Notes: generated by a model not told the origin, from the letters alone. Positions 1-9,178 are shown, numbered from the stretch's first letter. The stretch: DNA of 64,000 nucleotides from Mycobacterium sp. URHD0025 (GCF_000426065.1 NZ_AUEQ01000009.1:248001-312000), one strand, 5' to 3'. Program-made: numbers and translations.

Positions 1-266
1 TCCCGACCGAATCCGAGGGCAGCAAGAAGACTTTCGAGCTGACCGAAGAGGGCCGGCAGGCCGCGGCCCAGATCGAGACCCCGCCGTGGGCGCAGATCGC
101 CGACGACGCCGATCCCGGTGCCGTCAACCTGCATGCGGCCGTCACGCAGTTGATGGCTGCCGTCGGCCAGTCCGCCTATGCCGGCGGTGAGGAGCAGCGG
201 CAACGCATCCTCGACGTCGTCAACAACGCCCGCCGCGAGATCTACCAGATCCTCGGCGAGGAGTAG
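1..266 (+). CDS. PadR-family transcriptional regulator, C-terminal part (5' end outside window)
   Basis: The frame is open from the window edge to a TAG at 264-266. The visible 87 residues begin just before KKTFELTEEGRQAA, which matches the wing of the PadR winged helix, and continue as a helical C-terminal segment ending in EIYQILGEE, as in the dimerisation region of PadR regulators. The N-terminal helix-turn-helix lies outside the window. PadR proteins usually repress neighbouring stress or efflux genes. The next gene starts 19 bp downstream on the same strand, so the two may be co-transcribed, and the small membrane protein could be its target. The family call rests on a short fragment. 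Confidence 0.7.
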   Translation, partial: PTESEGSKKTFELTEEGRQAAAQIETPPWAQIADDADPGAVNLHAAVTQLMAAVGQSAYAGGEEQRQRILDVVNNARREIYQILGEE

Positions 267-285
267 CAGCCCGTAGGCTGCCCTC

Positions 286-969
286 GTGAGCAGCCTCGTC
301 ACAACCATCGCGCCGGCCGTCGTCGCAGTCCTGACCGCGGCCGGCGCGGTCATCGGACTCCAATTCCGCGATGTCGACGCCTACGAGCGTCGGCGCAATA
401 TCTGGCAGTGGCTTCTGGTCCTGCTCGCCGCGGCCGCGACGTTGGGCGCGATCGGCTCGGCCTCCGGCGTGGGAAGCCTCATCGAGGCCACCATCATGGC
501 GGTGGTCGGAGTGGCCGCCGTCGTCCTCGCGCACGTGCTGTGGCGCCGGCGTGTTCCCGATGCCGAGCCCCGCAACGTGGCGATCGCGACGGCCGCGGCC
601 GCCTGCGCGGTCCTGGTCATCGTCGGCATGACCGCGCTGACCTACACCGGGAACAAGGGCTGCCGTCAGGTCGATCCGCTGGTGCAGACCAGTCGCGCGA
701 GCTCGGGCGCGCTCATGCCCACGATCGAAGCCAACCAAGGGCCGACGGTGGGCGACTTCACCGACTGGGCCAAGATCATCCGCGAGCAGGCCGATCAGGT
801 GACCGACGGCGAGGTCGCGGCGCACGCGCACCGACTGGGTGAGCTCGCCGGACAGATCGCCGATTCCGTCCGGAGTAACGACAAGGCCCAGCACGCGTTG
901 CTCGGCAAGCAGTACTACGACGAGCTCGGGGCGATCCTGAAGAAGTGCCAGATCCAGGTGACCCGCTAG
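286..969 (+). CDS. Small membrane protein of unknown function
   Basis: This 227-residue protein has a GTG start 19 bp after the PadR stop. Four hydrophobic segments (about residues 5-25, 41-60, 64-88 and 98-122) are followed by a soluble, mostly helical tail of about 100 residues with cysteines in NKGCRQV and KKCQIQ. The tail looks extracytoplasmic or cytoplasmic depending on topology, and I cannot tell which. I do not recognise a family. The 3' end overlaps the end of the convergent glycerol kinase gene by 4 bp. A link with the PadR regulator (operon partner) is only positional. Confidence 0.75.
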   Translation: MSSLVTTIAPAVVAVLTAAGAVIGLQFRDVDAYERRRNIWQWLLVLLAAAATLGAIGSASGVGSLIEATIMAVVGVAAVVLAHVLWRRRVPDAEPRNVAIATAAAACAVLVIVGMTALTYTGNKGCRQVDPLVQTSRASSGALMPTIEANQGPTVGDFTDWAKIIREQADQVTDGEVAAHAHRLGELAGQIADSVRSNDKAQHALLGKQYYDELGAILKKCQIQVTR

Positions 970-2480
970 ATCTCCACCCAGTCCAGGGTGCGCGAAACAG
1001 CTTTGCGCCAACCGGCGTAACCGCCGGATCGCTGCTCGTCATCCCACTGCGCGCTCCACCGCTGGCCCTCCTGCCAATTGGCACGCAGGTCGTCTGCACC
1101 GTCCCAGAATCCGACGGCGAGCCCGGCCGCATAGGCCGCGCCCAGCGCAGTCGTCTCGGCCACCACGGGTTTGACCACGTCGACCCCCAGCACGTCGGCC
1201 TGGATCTGCATGCACAGCGCGTTGGCGGTGATACCGCCGTCGACTTTCAGAACCTCAAGGTGCACACCGGAATCGGCCTCCATGGCCTCCACCACGTCGC
1301 GGCTCTGATAGCAGATCGCCTCCAGCGTGGCGCGCGCCAGGTGGGCGTTGGTGTTGTACCGGGACAGCCCGACGATCACGCCTCTGGCGTCGGACCGCCA
1401 GTACGGCGCGAAGAGACCGGAGAACGCCGGCACGAAGTAGACGCCGCCGTTGTCGGCGACCTGTCTGGCCAGCGCCTCGCTCTGCGCCGCCCCGCTGATG
1501 ATGCCGAGCTGATCCCGCAGCCACTGCACGGCCGAGCCCGTCACCGCGATCGAGCCTTCAAGTGCGTAAACCGGTTTCGCGTCACCGAATTGGTAGCACA
1601 CCGTGGTGAGCAGTCCGTTTTCCGAACGCACGATCTTCTCGCCCGTGTTGAGCAACAGGAAATTGCCTGTGCCATAAGTGTTCTTGGCCTCGCCGGGTTC
1701 CAGACACACCTGGCCCACCATCGCGGCCTGCTGGTCGCCCAGGATTCCCGTCACCGGCACCTGCCCGGCCAGCGGGCCGTTGTCGCGGGTGACCCCGAAC
1801 GAGGCGGGGTATGACGACGGCTTGATCTCGGGCATCATCTGCCGCGGAATGGAGAAGAACGACAACAGTTCGTCGTCCCAGTCCAGCGTTTCCAGGTTCA
1901 TCAACATGGTGCGGCTGGCGTTGGTGACGTCGGTGACGTGCACGCCGCCGCGGTAACCACCGGTGAGATTCCAGGTCACCCATGTGTCGGACGTGCCGAA
2001 GATCGCGTCGCCGTTCTCCGCGTCGCGCCGTACCCCCTCGACGTTGTCGAGAATCCACTGAATCTTGCCGCCGGAGAAGTACGTCGCCGGCGGCAGCCCC
2101 GCCTTGCGCCGGATCACGTCACCGCGGCCGTCTCGGTCCAGCGCGGCGGCGATGCGATCGGTGCGGGTGTCCTGCCAGACGATGGCGTTGTGGTACGGGC
2201 GGCCGGTGTGGCGGTTCCACACCAGCGTGGTCTCCCGCTGGTTGGTGATGCCCAGTGCGGCAAGGTCGTCGGACACCAGGTTGGTGCTGTTCAGCGCGGT
2301 CATGATCGCCGAAGCGGTGCGCTCCCAGATCTCGACCGGGTTGTGTTCGACCCACCCGGCCTTGGGCAGGATCTGCTGATGCTCGAGCTGATGGCGCCCC
2401 ACCTCGGCACCGGCGTGATCAAAGATCATGCACCGGGTACTGGTGGTGCCCTGGTCGATCGCAGCTACGAAGTCGGCCAC
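966..2480 (-). CDS. glpK: Glycerol kinase
   Basis: The product phosphorylates glycerol to sn-glycerol 3-phosphate with ATP in the cytoplasm, feeding glycerol into lipid synthesis and glycolysis. Its 504 residues fit the FGGY carbohydrate-kinase family. The phosphate-binding segment [15 protein letters not shown] is at residues 7-21, typical GlpK motifs follow ([21 protein letters not shown]), and the second domain carries [12 protein letters not shown] and LKVDGG. The start is GTG at 2478-2480 behind a GGAAAGGGG Shine-Dalgarno stretch. The gene is convergent with the upstream membrane protein gene and divergent from the methyltransferase. All expected core motifs are present and it looks intact. 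It has no evident link to the secretion locus. Confidence 0.96.
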   Translation of the reverse strand: MADFVAAIDQGTTSTRCMIFDHAGAEVGRHQLEHQQILPKAGWVEHNPVEIWERTASAIMTALNSTNLVSDDLAALGITNQRETTLVWNRHTGRPYHNAIVWQDTRTDRIAAALDRDGRGDVIRRKAGLPPATYFSGGKIQWILDNVEGVRRDAENGDAIFGTSDTWVTWNLTGGYRGGVHVTDVTNASRTMLMNLETLDWDDELLSFFSIPRQMMPEIKPSSYPASFGVTRDNGPLAGQVPVTGILGDQQAAMVGQVCLEPGEAKNTYGTGNFLLLNTGEKIVRSENGLLTTVCYQFGDAKPVYALEGSIAVTGSAVQWLRDQLGIISGAAQSEALARQVADNGGVYFVPAFSGLFAPYWRSDARGVIVGLSRYNTNAHLARATLEAICYQSRDVVEAMEADSGVHLEVLKVDGGITANALCMQIQADVLGVDVVKPVVAETTALGAAYAAGLAVGFWDGADDLRANWQEGQRWSAQWDDEQRSGGYAGWRKAVSRTLDWVEI

Positions 2481-2530
2481 TGTGCCCCTTTCCCGGGTCG
2501 CTGTCGCTTCTGCCCTCCGAAACGTCCATC

Positions 2531-3295
2531 ATGGCTTACATGGCTCCCGACCCCCCAGATATCGACCGGATGCCACGGGGCGGGTTCCGCGCCTCGTGTT
2601 TGGACCGGCTGCTGGAGACCGACCGGTTGGAGTACCTCGACCGCGACGACGTCAGCGTTTCGGTCAAGCATCAGGTGATCGGGGCCCTGGACTGGACCGG
2701 ACGGTTCTTCAAGAACCATCAGCGCTTCGCCGCGATCGCGCTCGATCTGGTCGCCGATGTGCCCGATCCACGAATCCTGGAGTTGGGTGCGGGCCACGGC
2801 GGGGTGTCGCGTCAACTGCTGGATGATCACCCGTCGGCGCGGGTCACCGTCACCGACGTCGACGCGGAATCGGTGGCCCGTATCGCCGCAAGCGATCTCG
2901 GCAGCCATCCCCGGGCCGAGGTCCGCCAGATGGACGCCACCGCCATCGACGCCGCCGACGGCAGTTACGACCTGGTCCTGTTCGCGCTCTCGTTCCACCA
3001 CCTGCGCCCGGCGCAGGCCGCGCGGGTGTTCGCCGAGGGCACCCGGGTCGCCGACATCCTGCTGATCATCGACCTTCCCCGGCCGCCGGCTCCCCTGCAC
3101 CTGTTGCGCCTGGCGACGATGCTGCCGGCGGCAGTCGTGCTTCCGTTCGCGCACGACGGCGTCATCAGCTCACTGCGCAGCTACAGCCCGTCGGCATTGC
3201 GGAGCCTGGCCCGTCATGCCGACCCGTCGATCGAGCTCACGCTGCGCAGCGGCCTGAACCTGCCTCAGATCGTCATCGCCAGGCGCGCACGGTGA
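2531..3295 (+). CDS. Class I SAM-dependent methyltransferase
   Basis: The 254-residue protein has a Rossmann-type methyltransferase core. SAM-binding motif I is ILELGAGHGGVSRQLL (about residue 80), an acidic residue follows in TVTDVDAES, and motif IV is YDLVLFALSFHHLRP. Substrate is unknown. The N-terminal 70 residues (RDDVSVSVKHQVIGALDW) may form a substrate lid. A second in-frame ATG lies three codons inside at 2540, so the start could be there. The gene is transcribed away from glpK and ends just before the convergent MinD-like gene. It is likely part of the chromosomal flank, not the ESX locus. Confidence 0.85.
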   Translation: MAYMAPDPPDIDRMPRGGFRASCLDRLLETDRLEYLDRDDVSVSVKHQVIGALDWTGRFFKNHQRFAAIALDLVADVPDPRILELGAGHGGVSRQLLDDHPSARVTVTDVDAESVARIAASDLGSHPRAEVRQMDATAIDAADGSYDLVLFALSFHHLRPAQAARVFAEGTRVADILLIIDLPRPPAPLHLLRLATMLPAAVVLPFAHDGVISSLRSYSPSALRSLARHADPSIELTLRSGLNLPQIVIARRAR

Positions 3296-3301
3296 ATCGC
3301 G

Positions 3302-4321
3302 TCAGGCGCGCCGTTTGACCTGTGGTGCCACCGAGAAGAGGTCGGCGACGGTGGAGGCCAGTTCGAGGAAGGACTGCCGGGTGGCGCGGCTGAGGAAGCC
3401 GAGGTCCACCTCGGCGCCTTCGGCGAGGTGATCGTCGAACGGGATCACGTGCAGGGCGCGAACCCTGGGCAGGAAATGGTTCGACAGCTGCGCCATGTCG
3501 AGCCCCAATGCGCCCGGCCGCGACGCGCTGACCACGACGATCGCCTTCGGCACGAGATGTGAATAGCCATGGCGCTCAAGCCAATCCAGAGTCGCCAGGG
3601 CACTGCGCGCCGAATCGATGGCAGGCGACGCGACGATCACGATCGCATCCGCGGCATCGAGCACACCGGCCATCGCCGAGTGCACCAGTCCGGTACCGCA
3701 GTCGGTCAGGATGATGTTGTAGAAGCGCTGCAGCACGCTCAGCACGCCGCGATAGTCGTACTCCGAGAACGCCTCCGAGGTGGCCGGGTCCCGCTCGGAC
3801 GCCAAGATCTCCAGACGGCTTGTGCTCTGGGAGGTATGGCGGCGGATGTCGGAGTAGCGCGATATGCCGTCGTCGAGAAGCACGTCGCGCACGGTGGAGC
3901 TGCATTCGTTGGGCCCGCGCTGGGCCAGCGTGCCGAAGTCGGGGTTGGCATCCACCGCGATCACCCGGTCGCCACGCGTGGCCGCCAGCGTGGCACCCAG
4001 CCCGATGGTGGTGGTGGTCTTGCCCACGCCGCCCTTCTGCGACAGCAGAGCGATGTTGAACGGACCGCCGACCACCGGCTGGTTGACCCGGTCGATGAGT
4101 GCCTTGTGGCTGGATTCCTGCTCGGACACCCCGGGGTTCAACCCTGTGGCCCGGTAGACGGCCTTGCGCCAGCCCGACTTTGGCGTGGCCGCGGTACGGA
4201 CCAGACCGAGGTCGCCGTTGCTCGGCACCACCGACCGATGCTGCCCCTCGGACTGCATGGAGGTGAACGGAGTCTGCTCCGGCGGCCCGAGCGTGAGCCG
4301 CTCGTCATCGCTGTCGGTCAT
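3302..4321 (-). CDS. EspI-like MinD/ParA-family ATPase of the ESX locus
   Basis: This 339-residue protein has a P-loop of the deviant Walker A type, SQKGGVGKTTTTIG (about residues 94-107), followed by VIAVDANPDFG and NIILTDCGTG, typical of the MinD/ParA/Mrp fold. The N-terminal 70 residues are polar and include TPKSGWRKAVYRATGLNPG, a segment also seen in EspI and in the 541-residue paralogue at 41721-43346. In mycobacteria such ATPases accompany ESX-1 (EspI) and ESX-2 and are thought to modulate secretion with ATP level; that role here is inference. It lies 15 bp downstream of eccA and is almost certainly co-transcribed with it. It lacks the long proline-rich N-terminus of its paralogue. Confidence 0.85.
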   Translation of the reverse strand: MTDSDDERLTLGPPEQTPFTSMQSEGQHRSVVPSNGDLGLVRTAATPKSGWRKAVYRATGLNPGVSEQESSHKALIDRVNQPVVGGPFNIALLSQKGGVGKTTTTIGLGATLAATRGDRVIAVDANPDFGTLAQRGPNECSSTVRDVLLDDGISRYSDIRRHTSQSTSRLEILASERDPATSEAFSEYDYRGVLSVLQRFYNIILTDCGTGLVHSAMAGVLDAADAIVIVASPAIDSARSALATLDWLERHGYSHLVPKAIVVVSASRPGALGLDMAQLSNHFLPRVRALHVIPFDDHLAEGAEVDLGFLSRATRQSFLELASTVADLFSVAPQVKRRA

Positions 4322-4336
4322 GGCTGCTTCCTTCCG

Positions 4337-6157
4337 TCAACTCGATGCCGTCATGCCGAGTACCTGCTTGAGTGCCGCCCGCATATCGGCCAATTCGATC
4401 CTCATCAGCTGCGTCTCATCGAGCTCCGACAGGTTCGCGCCGTGGATCTCGCTGAGCCGGTATTCGCGTTCTTCCTCGGCCGCTTCGATCACGTTGCGCA
4501 CGAATCGGCCGTTGCCGGCCAGGTCGATGCCGGGCCGCAGTTGTCCCGTGGAGTCGAGCGCCTCGCTCTGGCACAGTGCGACACAGGAGCTGACGAGTTC
4601 GTCATAGGCGGCCTCGGACAGTTCGGAATCCCTGGTGCGGGCGACCAGCTTTCCGATGTCCCCGAGTTCGTGCGGACCGTAGGAACCGAAGCGGATCCGT
4701 TTGGTGAACCGCGACGCCAGACCGTCGTTGGAGGCCAGGAAGCGATCGATCTCTGCGTCGTAGCCGGCGATGATCACCACCAGGCGGTCGCGGTCGTTCT
4801 CCATGCGGGCCAGCAGGGTGTCGACCGCCTCACGGCCGAAGGCGTCGCCGCCGGACAGCCCGGTCTGGATCAGCGTGTAAGCCTCGTCGATGAACAGCAC
4901 CCCGTCCATCGCCGAGTCGATCAGCGCGGTCGTCTTGATCGCGGTGCTACCCAGATGCTGGCCGACGAAGTCGTGCCGCTTGGCCTCCACGATGTTGGGT
5001 GTCCGCAGCAACCCGAGCCCGCAGTAGGTCTGCGCCACCACCCGGGCGATCGTGGTCTTGCCGGTTCCGGGCGGTCCGGTGAACGCCAGGTGCAGACTGC
5101 GCGCCGCGGAGCTCAGCCCCTTGTCCCCGCGGACCTTTGCCAGCATCGCCGCCGATTTCAGTTTCGCGACTTGGAGTTTGACCTCCGACAAGCCGATCTG
5201 CCGGTCCAGTTCCTCCTGCGCCGCCCTGAGGTATTCGTTGCCACGCTCGGACAGGTCGTCGGCCATGAGGTCTTCTGCCGACGGCACGCTGGCCGGATCC
5301 CAACGGTCGGAGCGCGAATCGATGATCTCCTTCGAGGTGATCACCAGGCGGTACTTCGGATCGGCCAACGCCGCGGCATTGGCCTCGAACCCGGGGTCCT
5401 CACTGTAGATCCGTTCGAAGATCACCCGGGCGTCCTGCTCTTCGCCCATCTCGCGCAGCGTCAGCCCCTTGCAGAACTCCGCTGCCCGCCGTGCTCCCGG
5501 AACGGGGCCCTCGATCGCGCGGTCCAGCCGCCGGATGCCCTCACCGAACAACCCCATCTGCGCGCATGCCGAACCGACCATCAGATCGGCGCCGGCGCCG
5601 ATGTAGCTGTCGGTGAACGATCCCGACCTGCTCAGCGCGCTCAGCACGTCGGGCCAACGCTGCGTGGTGAAGTGCAGCACCCCACGGATATACGCACAGA
5701 TCTCGCCGGTGTCGCCGTCCTGGGTGGTCGTGGCCTGTTCCAGTCTGTCGAGCACCTGCTCGGCCTCGTCGAAATCCTTGGCGCCGATCATGCTGGCCGC
5801 GTAGGCAAGCCACATCTCGGTCTTGGTGCTCAACGGATAGTCGAGGTACAGCCCGGTCTGGAAACGACCGCTCAGCGCCCGTTGCGGCAAGCCGAGTCGG
5901 CGCTGTTCACGGAACAACGAGAGTGTGCTGGTGCGGTACAGGTGGTAGATGACCTCGGGAGAGGTGTCACCGGTGGCCGCGCGCCCAAGCCACGCGTCGC
6001 ACATATCGGGGTCGTACTCCGTGGCCCGGCGGAACGCCAGCGCCGCGTACTGCAGGTCGCGCTCGGTTTCCAAGCCGTCGATGGGGATGCCGAGCGACAG
6101 CACTCCGGCATCGAAAACCCGCTGCGCATCGGTGGATCCACTCATCGGAGGTGACAC
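4337..6157 (-). CDS. eccA: ESX secretion AAA+ ATPase EccA
   Basis: EccA is the cytosolic AAA+ (CbxX/CfqX-type) ATPase of type VII secretion, thought to act on EspG-bound PE/PPE substrates. The 606-residue length matches the family. Residues 1 to about 285 form a TPR-like helical domain. The C-terminal ATPase has Walker A GPPGTGKTTIARV with Lys367, Walker B VLFIDEAYTL, and a sensor/arginine-finger region LASRFTKRIRFGSYGP. The start chosen is GTG at 6155-6157, behind GAGGAG; an internal ATG four codons later is possible but has a poorer ribosome site. Its presence with EspG and PE/PPE genes argues against an ESX-4-type locus, because ESX-4 lacks eccA. It is divergent from the esp/PE/PPE operon. 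Confidence 0.95.
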   Translation of the reverse strand: MSPPMSGSTDAQRVFDAGVLSLGIPIDGLETERDLQYAALAFRRATEYDPDMCDAWLGRAATGDTSPEVIYHLYRTSTLSLFREQRRLGLPQRALSGRFQTGLYLDYPLSTKTEMWLAYAASMIGAKDFDEAEQVLDRLEQATTTQDGDTGEICAYIRGVLHFTTQRWPDVLSALSRSGSFTDSYIGAGADLMVGSACAQMGLFGEGIRRLDRAIEGPVPGARRAAEFCKGLTLREMGEEQDARVIFERIYSEDPGFEANAAALADPKYRLVITSKEIIDSRSDRWDPASVPSAEDLMADDLSERGNEYLRAAQEELDRQIGLSEVKLQVAKLKSAAMLAKVRGDKGLSSAARSLHLAFTGPPGTGKTTIARVVAQTYCGLGLLRTPNIVEAKRHDFVGQHLGSTAIKTTALIDSAMDGVLFIDEAYTLIQTGLSGGDAFGREAVDTLLARMENDRDRLVVIIAGYDAEIDRFLASNDGLASRFTKRIRFGSYGPHELGDIGKLVARTRDSELSEAAYDELVSSCVALCQSEALDSTGQLRPGIDLAGNGRFVRNVIEAAEEEREYRLSEIHGANLSELDETQLMRIELADMRAALKQVLGMTASS

Positions 6158-6261
6158 ATCTCCTCACTGCACGGTCAGCCGCGATTCACGCGCCATCTCA
6201 CCATTACGTCGCGCTTGAGCGCCGGACGGACGCCCGCGAGTGTACTAAGTTTGGCGGTCGG

Positions 6262-6275
6262 AGCACCTTGGTGCT
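6262..6275. promoter_or_regulatory. Inverted repeat between eccA and the esp operon
   Basis: AGCACC-TT-GGTGCT is a perfect 6-bp inverted repeat with a 2-bp centre. It sits in the 159-bp divergent spacer between eccA and the EspH-like gene, about 40 bp before the latter start. It is a reasonable operator candidate, with no known regulator. The rest of the spacer shows no clear promoter. Confidence 0.3.
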
Positions 6276-6316
6276 GAAGAAAACAGTGCCGCAGCTCGGG
6301 TTCGAGGGAGGCCACG

Positions 6317-6634
6317 ATGGCGCAGCCGGTGCAGTCGGCTGGCGGAACGATTTCGGTGCACACCACCGAACGCGGGCTGCCCGTCGCGTTACGCCTCGAT
6401 CCGGTCGAGTTGAAGAAGCCGCCCGCCCAGCTGGCCGACGAGATCGTGGCGCTGTGCCGCTTGTCAGCGGCCCGCGCCCAGGTCGAACGCAGGCGCGAGC
6501 TGACCGAAAAGGGTTACAGCACAACGGTCATCGACCCGCTGCAGCTGGCGACCGAGGATGAGTTGGCCCGCGCCGAGGATGAGGTGCTCGGCGCGGAGGA
6601 CGAGCTGCCGACCACCTGGGGCAGGTCGGTATGA
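6317..6634 (+). CDS. EspH/EspD-like ESX accessory protein (DUF2694-type)
   Basis: This 105-residue protein has a YbaB-like beta strand region (ISVHTTERGLPVALRL) followed by a helix with QLADEIVALCRLSAARAQ. The latter aligns by eye with the QLADEIFVIADLARQKA segment of mycobacterial EspH and EspD. Those proteins stabilise or assist ESX-1 substrates (EspE/EspF or EspA/EspC), and an EspC-like/EspA-like pair follows about 600 bp downstream, which fits. It is shorter than EspH because the acidic N-terminus is missing. ATG at 6317 follows GGGAGG. Its stop overlaps the next start in an ATGA junction. Confidence 0.7.
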   Translation: MAQPVQSAGGTISVHTTERGLPVALRLDPVELKKPPAQLADEIVALCRLSAARAQVERRRELTEKGYSTTVIDPLQLATEDELARAEDEVLGAEDELPTTWGRSV

Positions 6635-6987
6635 GCGGTCTCGCCGACTCCCTCATCGGCCGCATCCGCAAGCAGCGTGACCTGGTGCAGGCCATGGATG
6701 AGCACTGCCAATCGATTTCGGCGCGCGTCACCAGCCGGGACGGGAATGTCAGTGCCGAGGTCGACGGCATGGGCGCCATGACCGGACTGTGGCTCGGGCC
6801 GGCCGCGCACAAGCTGGGTGCCGACGCCCTTGCCAAGCTCATCGTCGAAACCGCCGGTGCTGCGGCGCAGGTGGCGACGGCGCGCCAGCAGTTTCTGTCG
6901 CAGGAATTCGCTCAACGTCTGCAGGAGCTGAACCAGGCTCCTTTGACCCGTTGGGACGGGAGCGCTTTCGAACCTGAGCGGTGAGGG
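6631..6987 (+). CDS. YbaB/EbfC-family protein, EspL-like
   Basis: The roughly 118-residue protein has the YbaB/EbfC layout: an N-terminal helix (SLIGRIRKQRDLVQAMDEH), strands (SISARVTSRDGNVSAEVDG, GLWLGPAA) and a long C-terminal helix. EspL of ESX-1 has the same arrangement and supports stability of EspB and other substrates, so a chaperone-like role is plausible but inferred. Translation is coupled to the preceding gene through a 4-bp ATGA overlap. Two more YbaB-like proteins (16140-16586 and 41006-41470) occur in this locus beside small WXG-type proteins, which suggests each module brings its own copy. Confidence 0.75.
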
Positions 6988-7189
6988 GCCACTGGGCAAA
7001 CTACGTGCGCTCCGCCGCACCTGACCAATCGGTTGACCCCTGAGCTGCGAAGCCGTCCCCGCCATGGCCGCGCAATACCTACGTGAAGCGGTATTCCAGC
7101 AATTTTTGCTGTCGCGCTAATTACCAATACGAACGATCTACACGCATTATTTGCAGAAAATTCAGTTAGCTGCGGTCGGTCCGCACAGC

Positions 7190-7195
7190 TATAGT
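7190..7195 (+). promoter_or_regulatory. Candidate -10 box before the espC-like gene
   Basis: TATAGT fits the mycobacterial TANNNT -10 consensus and lies 55 bp before the espC-like start. No good -35 box is at the usual distance; TTAGCT at about 7166 is weak. The surrounding 7000-7250 spacer is noticeably AT-richer than neighbouring coding DNA and holds no gene that I can support. Confidence 0.45.
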
Positions 7196-7196
7196 T

Positions 7197-7215
7197 TGTG
7201 GGTCTCGTGCCCACA
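7197..7215 (+). promoter_or_regulatory. Leader hairpin or operator after the candidate promoter
   Basis: TGTGGG-TCTCGTG-CCCACA is a perfect 6-bp stem with a 7-nt loop, starting just after the -10 box at 7190-7195. It would lie at or near the transcript 5' end. It could be a stabilising leader stem or a repressor site; nothing decides between these. Confidence 0.3.
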
Positions 7216-7250
7216 CAACGCCAGCTTCCAGCCGGAAAGGTATTAGCACG

Positions 7251-7535
7251 ATGAGCGACATTTTCGCCGCGCAACCTTCAGGAATGGCTGCCTTTTCCGC
7301 CGCTAACGAGGCTGCCGCGTCGGCGATAACCACGGCCGGGTCCGCCGACTCAGCAGCGATGCTCATGTCGGCGGCAGCCGCACTCGGGCCCATCGGCGCT
7401 GTCTACCTCGCGGCATTCGGGCCAGCTCAAGCCAACAATCTGGCCGGTACGCTACTGGTCGGCGGGGTACACGCGGCCACCGGAGCCGCCACCGAATTGT
7501 CTCGCTCCGCCGTGCTGTCCAACGACAACTCCTAG
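7251..7535 (+). CDS. EspC/EspF-like secreted ESX protein (DUF2580-type)
   Basis: The 94-residue, Ala-rich helical protein has the pattern of EspC: AAQPSGMAAFSAANEAAA aligns with the VQPERLGVLASHHDNAA region, followed by FGPAQANNLAGTLLVGGV and a final helix. EspC-type proteins are small ESX-1 substrates secreted together with the EspA-type protein encoded next door. The next gene, 13 bp downstream, is EspA/EspE-like, so the pair is conserved in content although its order differs from espA-espC. I see no C-terminal YxxxD/E export motif. ATG at 7251 follows a GGAAAGG Shine-Dalgarno site. Confidence 0.7.
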   Translation: MSDIFAAQPSGMAAFSAANEAAASAITTAGSADSAAMLMSAAAALGPIGAVYLAAFGPAQANNLAGTLLVGGVHAATGAATELSRSAVLSNDNS

Positions 7536-7547
7536 GCCGGTCGCGCC

Positions 7548-8861
7548 ATGCCAACAGTTTTGCCTCCCCAGCCGGTAACTCCGGTCGGTCAGCTAGCTCA
7601 GCAGGTTCCCGGCTACGACGCCACACCGGTCATCGCTGCTCAAGAACAGAATCTGCAAGATTTTCTGAATTTGCCAGTGCGACAAATTCTTGATCGTTTG
7701 GGTTTGCCACCAATTGGAGATCAAAAGCCGGGGGAAGAACCGCCGCCCGAGGGTCAACCCGAACAGCAGCCGCCCGCCAATCCCATGGATCCGAGCGCGT
7801 TGATCAGCCCGGTCACCGACGCGCTGAGCAGTCTGGGCAGCGGGTTGTTCGAAGGCGTCGATCCCACGACGATGCTGCAATCCATCTCCAAGATGTTCGA
7901 CTCCACCGGCGGCTCGATGCAGAAGTCGGTCAGTTCGGCGGGCGATGCGTGGCAGGGCGCTTCGGGCACCGCCGCGGCCGCCAAGACCACCGCGGCGATT
8001 TCCGACGGCCAGGAGGTGGCTGCGCAGTCCGATGCGCTGAGCACGAGCTTGAACGCGGCTGCCGCCAACGTCGGCCAAGCCCGGGCGCGGCTGATCGCGA
8101 TCATCACCGAGTTCGCCGCGACCATCGCGGCGATCGGACCCATGATCATCTTCCCGTGGGGCTGGGCGGCGGCAATTGCGGCCGCCAACAAGGCAATCGC
8201 CACCACCGCGGAAGTGATGACCGAACTGCAGACCTCACTGGCCACCCAGGCTGCCCAAGTCAGTGCGGCCGGTGCCCCGGTGGGCATCACCTCCGCCCCC
8301 GCGATGGGAGCCTCGTCGCTGGCCGACCTCGCGTCGCCGCTGATGTCGATGGCCACCAAAGGTGCCGAGGCCGGTGTGCAGGCCGGTACCGGTGCGGCCT
8401 CGGCGGCCAGTTCCGCCGCCGCGAATCCCGCCATCGATCCGGCCCTCGACCCCGCCGGGTCAGACCCCGCTGCGGCCGGTGGTGGCGCGGCGCTGGCTGC
8501 TGGAGCAGGAAAGGGTGGCGGGGGCGGCGGCGGAATCGGAGGCGGAGGCGGAACATTGGCCGCCCGCTCACTGCCGATGTCATCCATGCTCCAAGCTGAA
8601 ACTGCCAGCGCCCCAGCACAGTCCGGGGCACCGCGAGTGGCCGGCGTCGGGTCGCCCGGGATGATGGGCGGCGCACCCATGGGTGCGATGGGCGCCGGAC
8701 AGGGCGCGAACGCCTCGTCGAGCAACAACCACACGTCGGCGTCGTTTCTGCACACCACCGATCAAGGCAGCGAGATCGTCGGCGATCTCGGCACCGCGGC
8801 ACCCCCGGTCCTCGGGGAGGCCGACCCGTATCAGACCCCGGACGTCGAACTCCGGATCTAG
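7548..8861 (+). CDS. EspA/EspE-like ESX substrate
   Basis: This 437-residue protein starts with a Gln/Pro-rich segment (to about residue 80). A helical domain with a WXG-type turn follows (GDAWQGASG, about residue 135), then a strongly hydrophobic stretch containing IGPMIIFPWGWAAAIAAA (about 195-215). The tail is Gly/Ala-rich and low complexity with GMMGGAPMGAMGAG near the end. EspA and EspE also combine a helical N-domain, a central hydrophobic region and a GMGG-type tail, and both are co-secreted with an EspC/EspF partner, here the adjacent upstream gene. It is likely an exported or cell-surface ESX substrate. Exact orthology is uncertain. Confidence 0.65.
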   Translation: MPTVLPPQPVTPVGQLAQQVPGYDATPVIAAQEQNLQDFLNLPVRQILDRLGLPPIGDQKPGEEPPPEGQPEQQPPANPMDPSALISPVTDALSSLGSGLFEGVDPTTMLQSISKMFDSTGGSMQKSVSSAGDAWQGASGTAAAAKTTAAISDGQEVAAQSDALSTSLNAAAANVGQARARLIAIITEFAATIAAIGPMIIFPWGWAAAIAAANKAIATTAEVMTELQTSLATQAAQVSAAGAPVGITSAPAMGASSLADLASPLMSMATKGAEAGVQAGTGAASAASSAAANPAIDPALDPAGSDPAAAGGGAALAAGAGKGGGGGGGIGGGGGTLAARSLPMSSMLQAETASAPAQSGAPRVAGVGSPGMMGGAPMGAMGAGQGANASSSNNHTSASFLHTTDQGSEIVGDLGTAAPPVLGEADPYQTPDVELRI

Positions 8862-8884
8862 CCAGCCCGACAAGGAGAACCGTC

Positions 8885-9178
8885 ATGGCCGACAACGCCG
8901 GCATGTCCATCCAGCCCGCAGAAGTCCAGGAGATCAGCCGTGAACTGGACGAGCTCGCCAACCGGGTGCAGCGGGTGATGACCGACGAGGCACCCAACCT
9001 CACGGTGACGCCGTCGGCCCGCGACGAGGTGTCTCAGCGAATCGCCCAGACGCTCAACGAGGTCCACACGTCGTTCGGTACCTCCACCGACCAAGGCGCC
9101 ACCGAGATTCACGAGGTGGCGGCGACACTACGCGGCCACTCCTCCAACATCGCCGCCTCTGAGGACTTCGCCGGCTGA
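8885..9178 (+). CDS. PE-family protein
   Basis: The 97-residue protein is about the size of a bare PE domain: two amphipathic helices, with no polymorphic tail. The segment QPAEVQEISRELDELANRV corresponds to the first helix, and the second runs through VSQRIAQTLNEVHTSFG. PE proteins pair with a PPE partner to form a helical bundle exported by ESX systems with EspG as chaperone. A PPE gene begins 49 bp downstream and espG follows it, which is the standard arrangement. ATG at 8885 follows AAGGAG. I do not see a clear YxxxD/E motif at its C-terminus. Confidence 0.82.
   Translation: MADNAGMSIQPAEVQEISRELDELANRVQRVMTDEAPNLTVTPSARDEVSQRIAQTLNEVHTSFGTSTDQGATEIHEVAATLRGHSSNIAASEDFAG

Noticed and set aside
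3569..6154. Open plus-strand frame of 861 codons opposite the MinD-like gene and eccA
   Set aside because: It mirrors two well-supported minus-strand genes; the translation is low-complexity Arg/Gly/His-rich with no domain, a usual effect of high GC.
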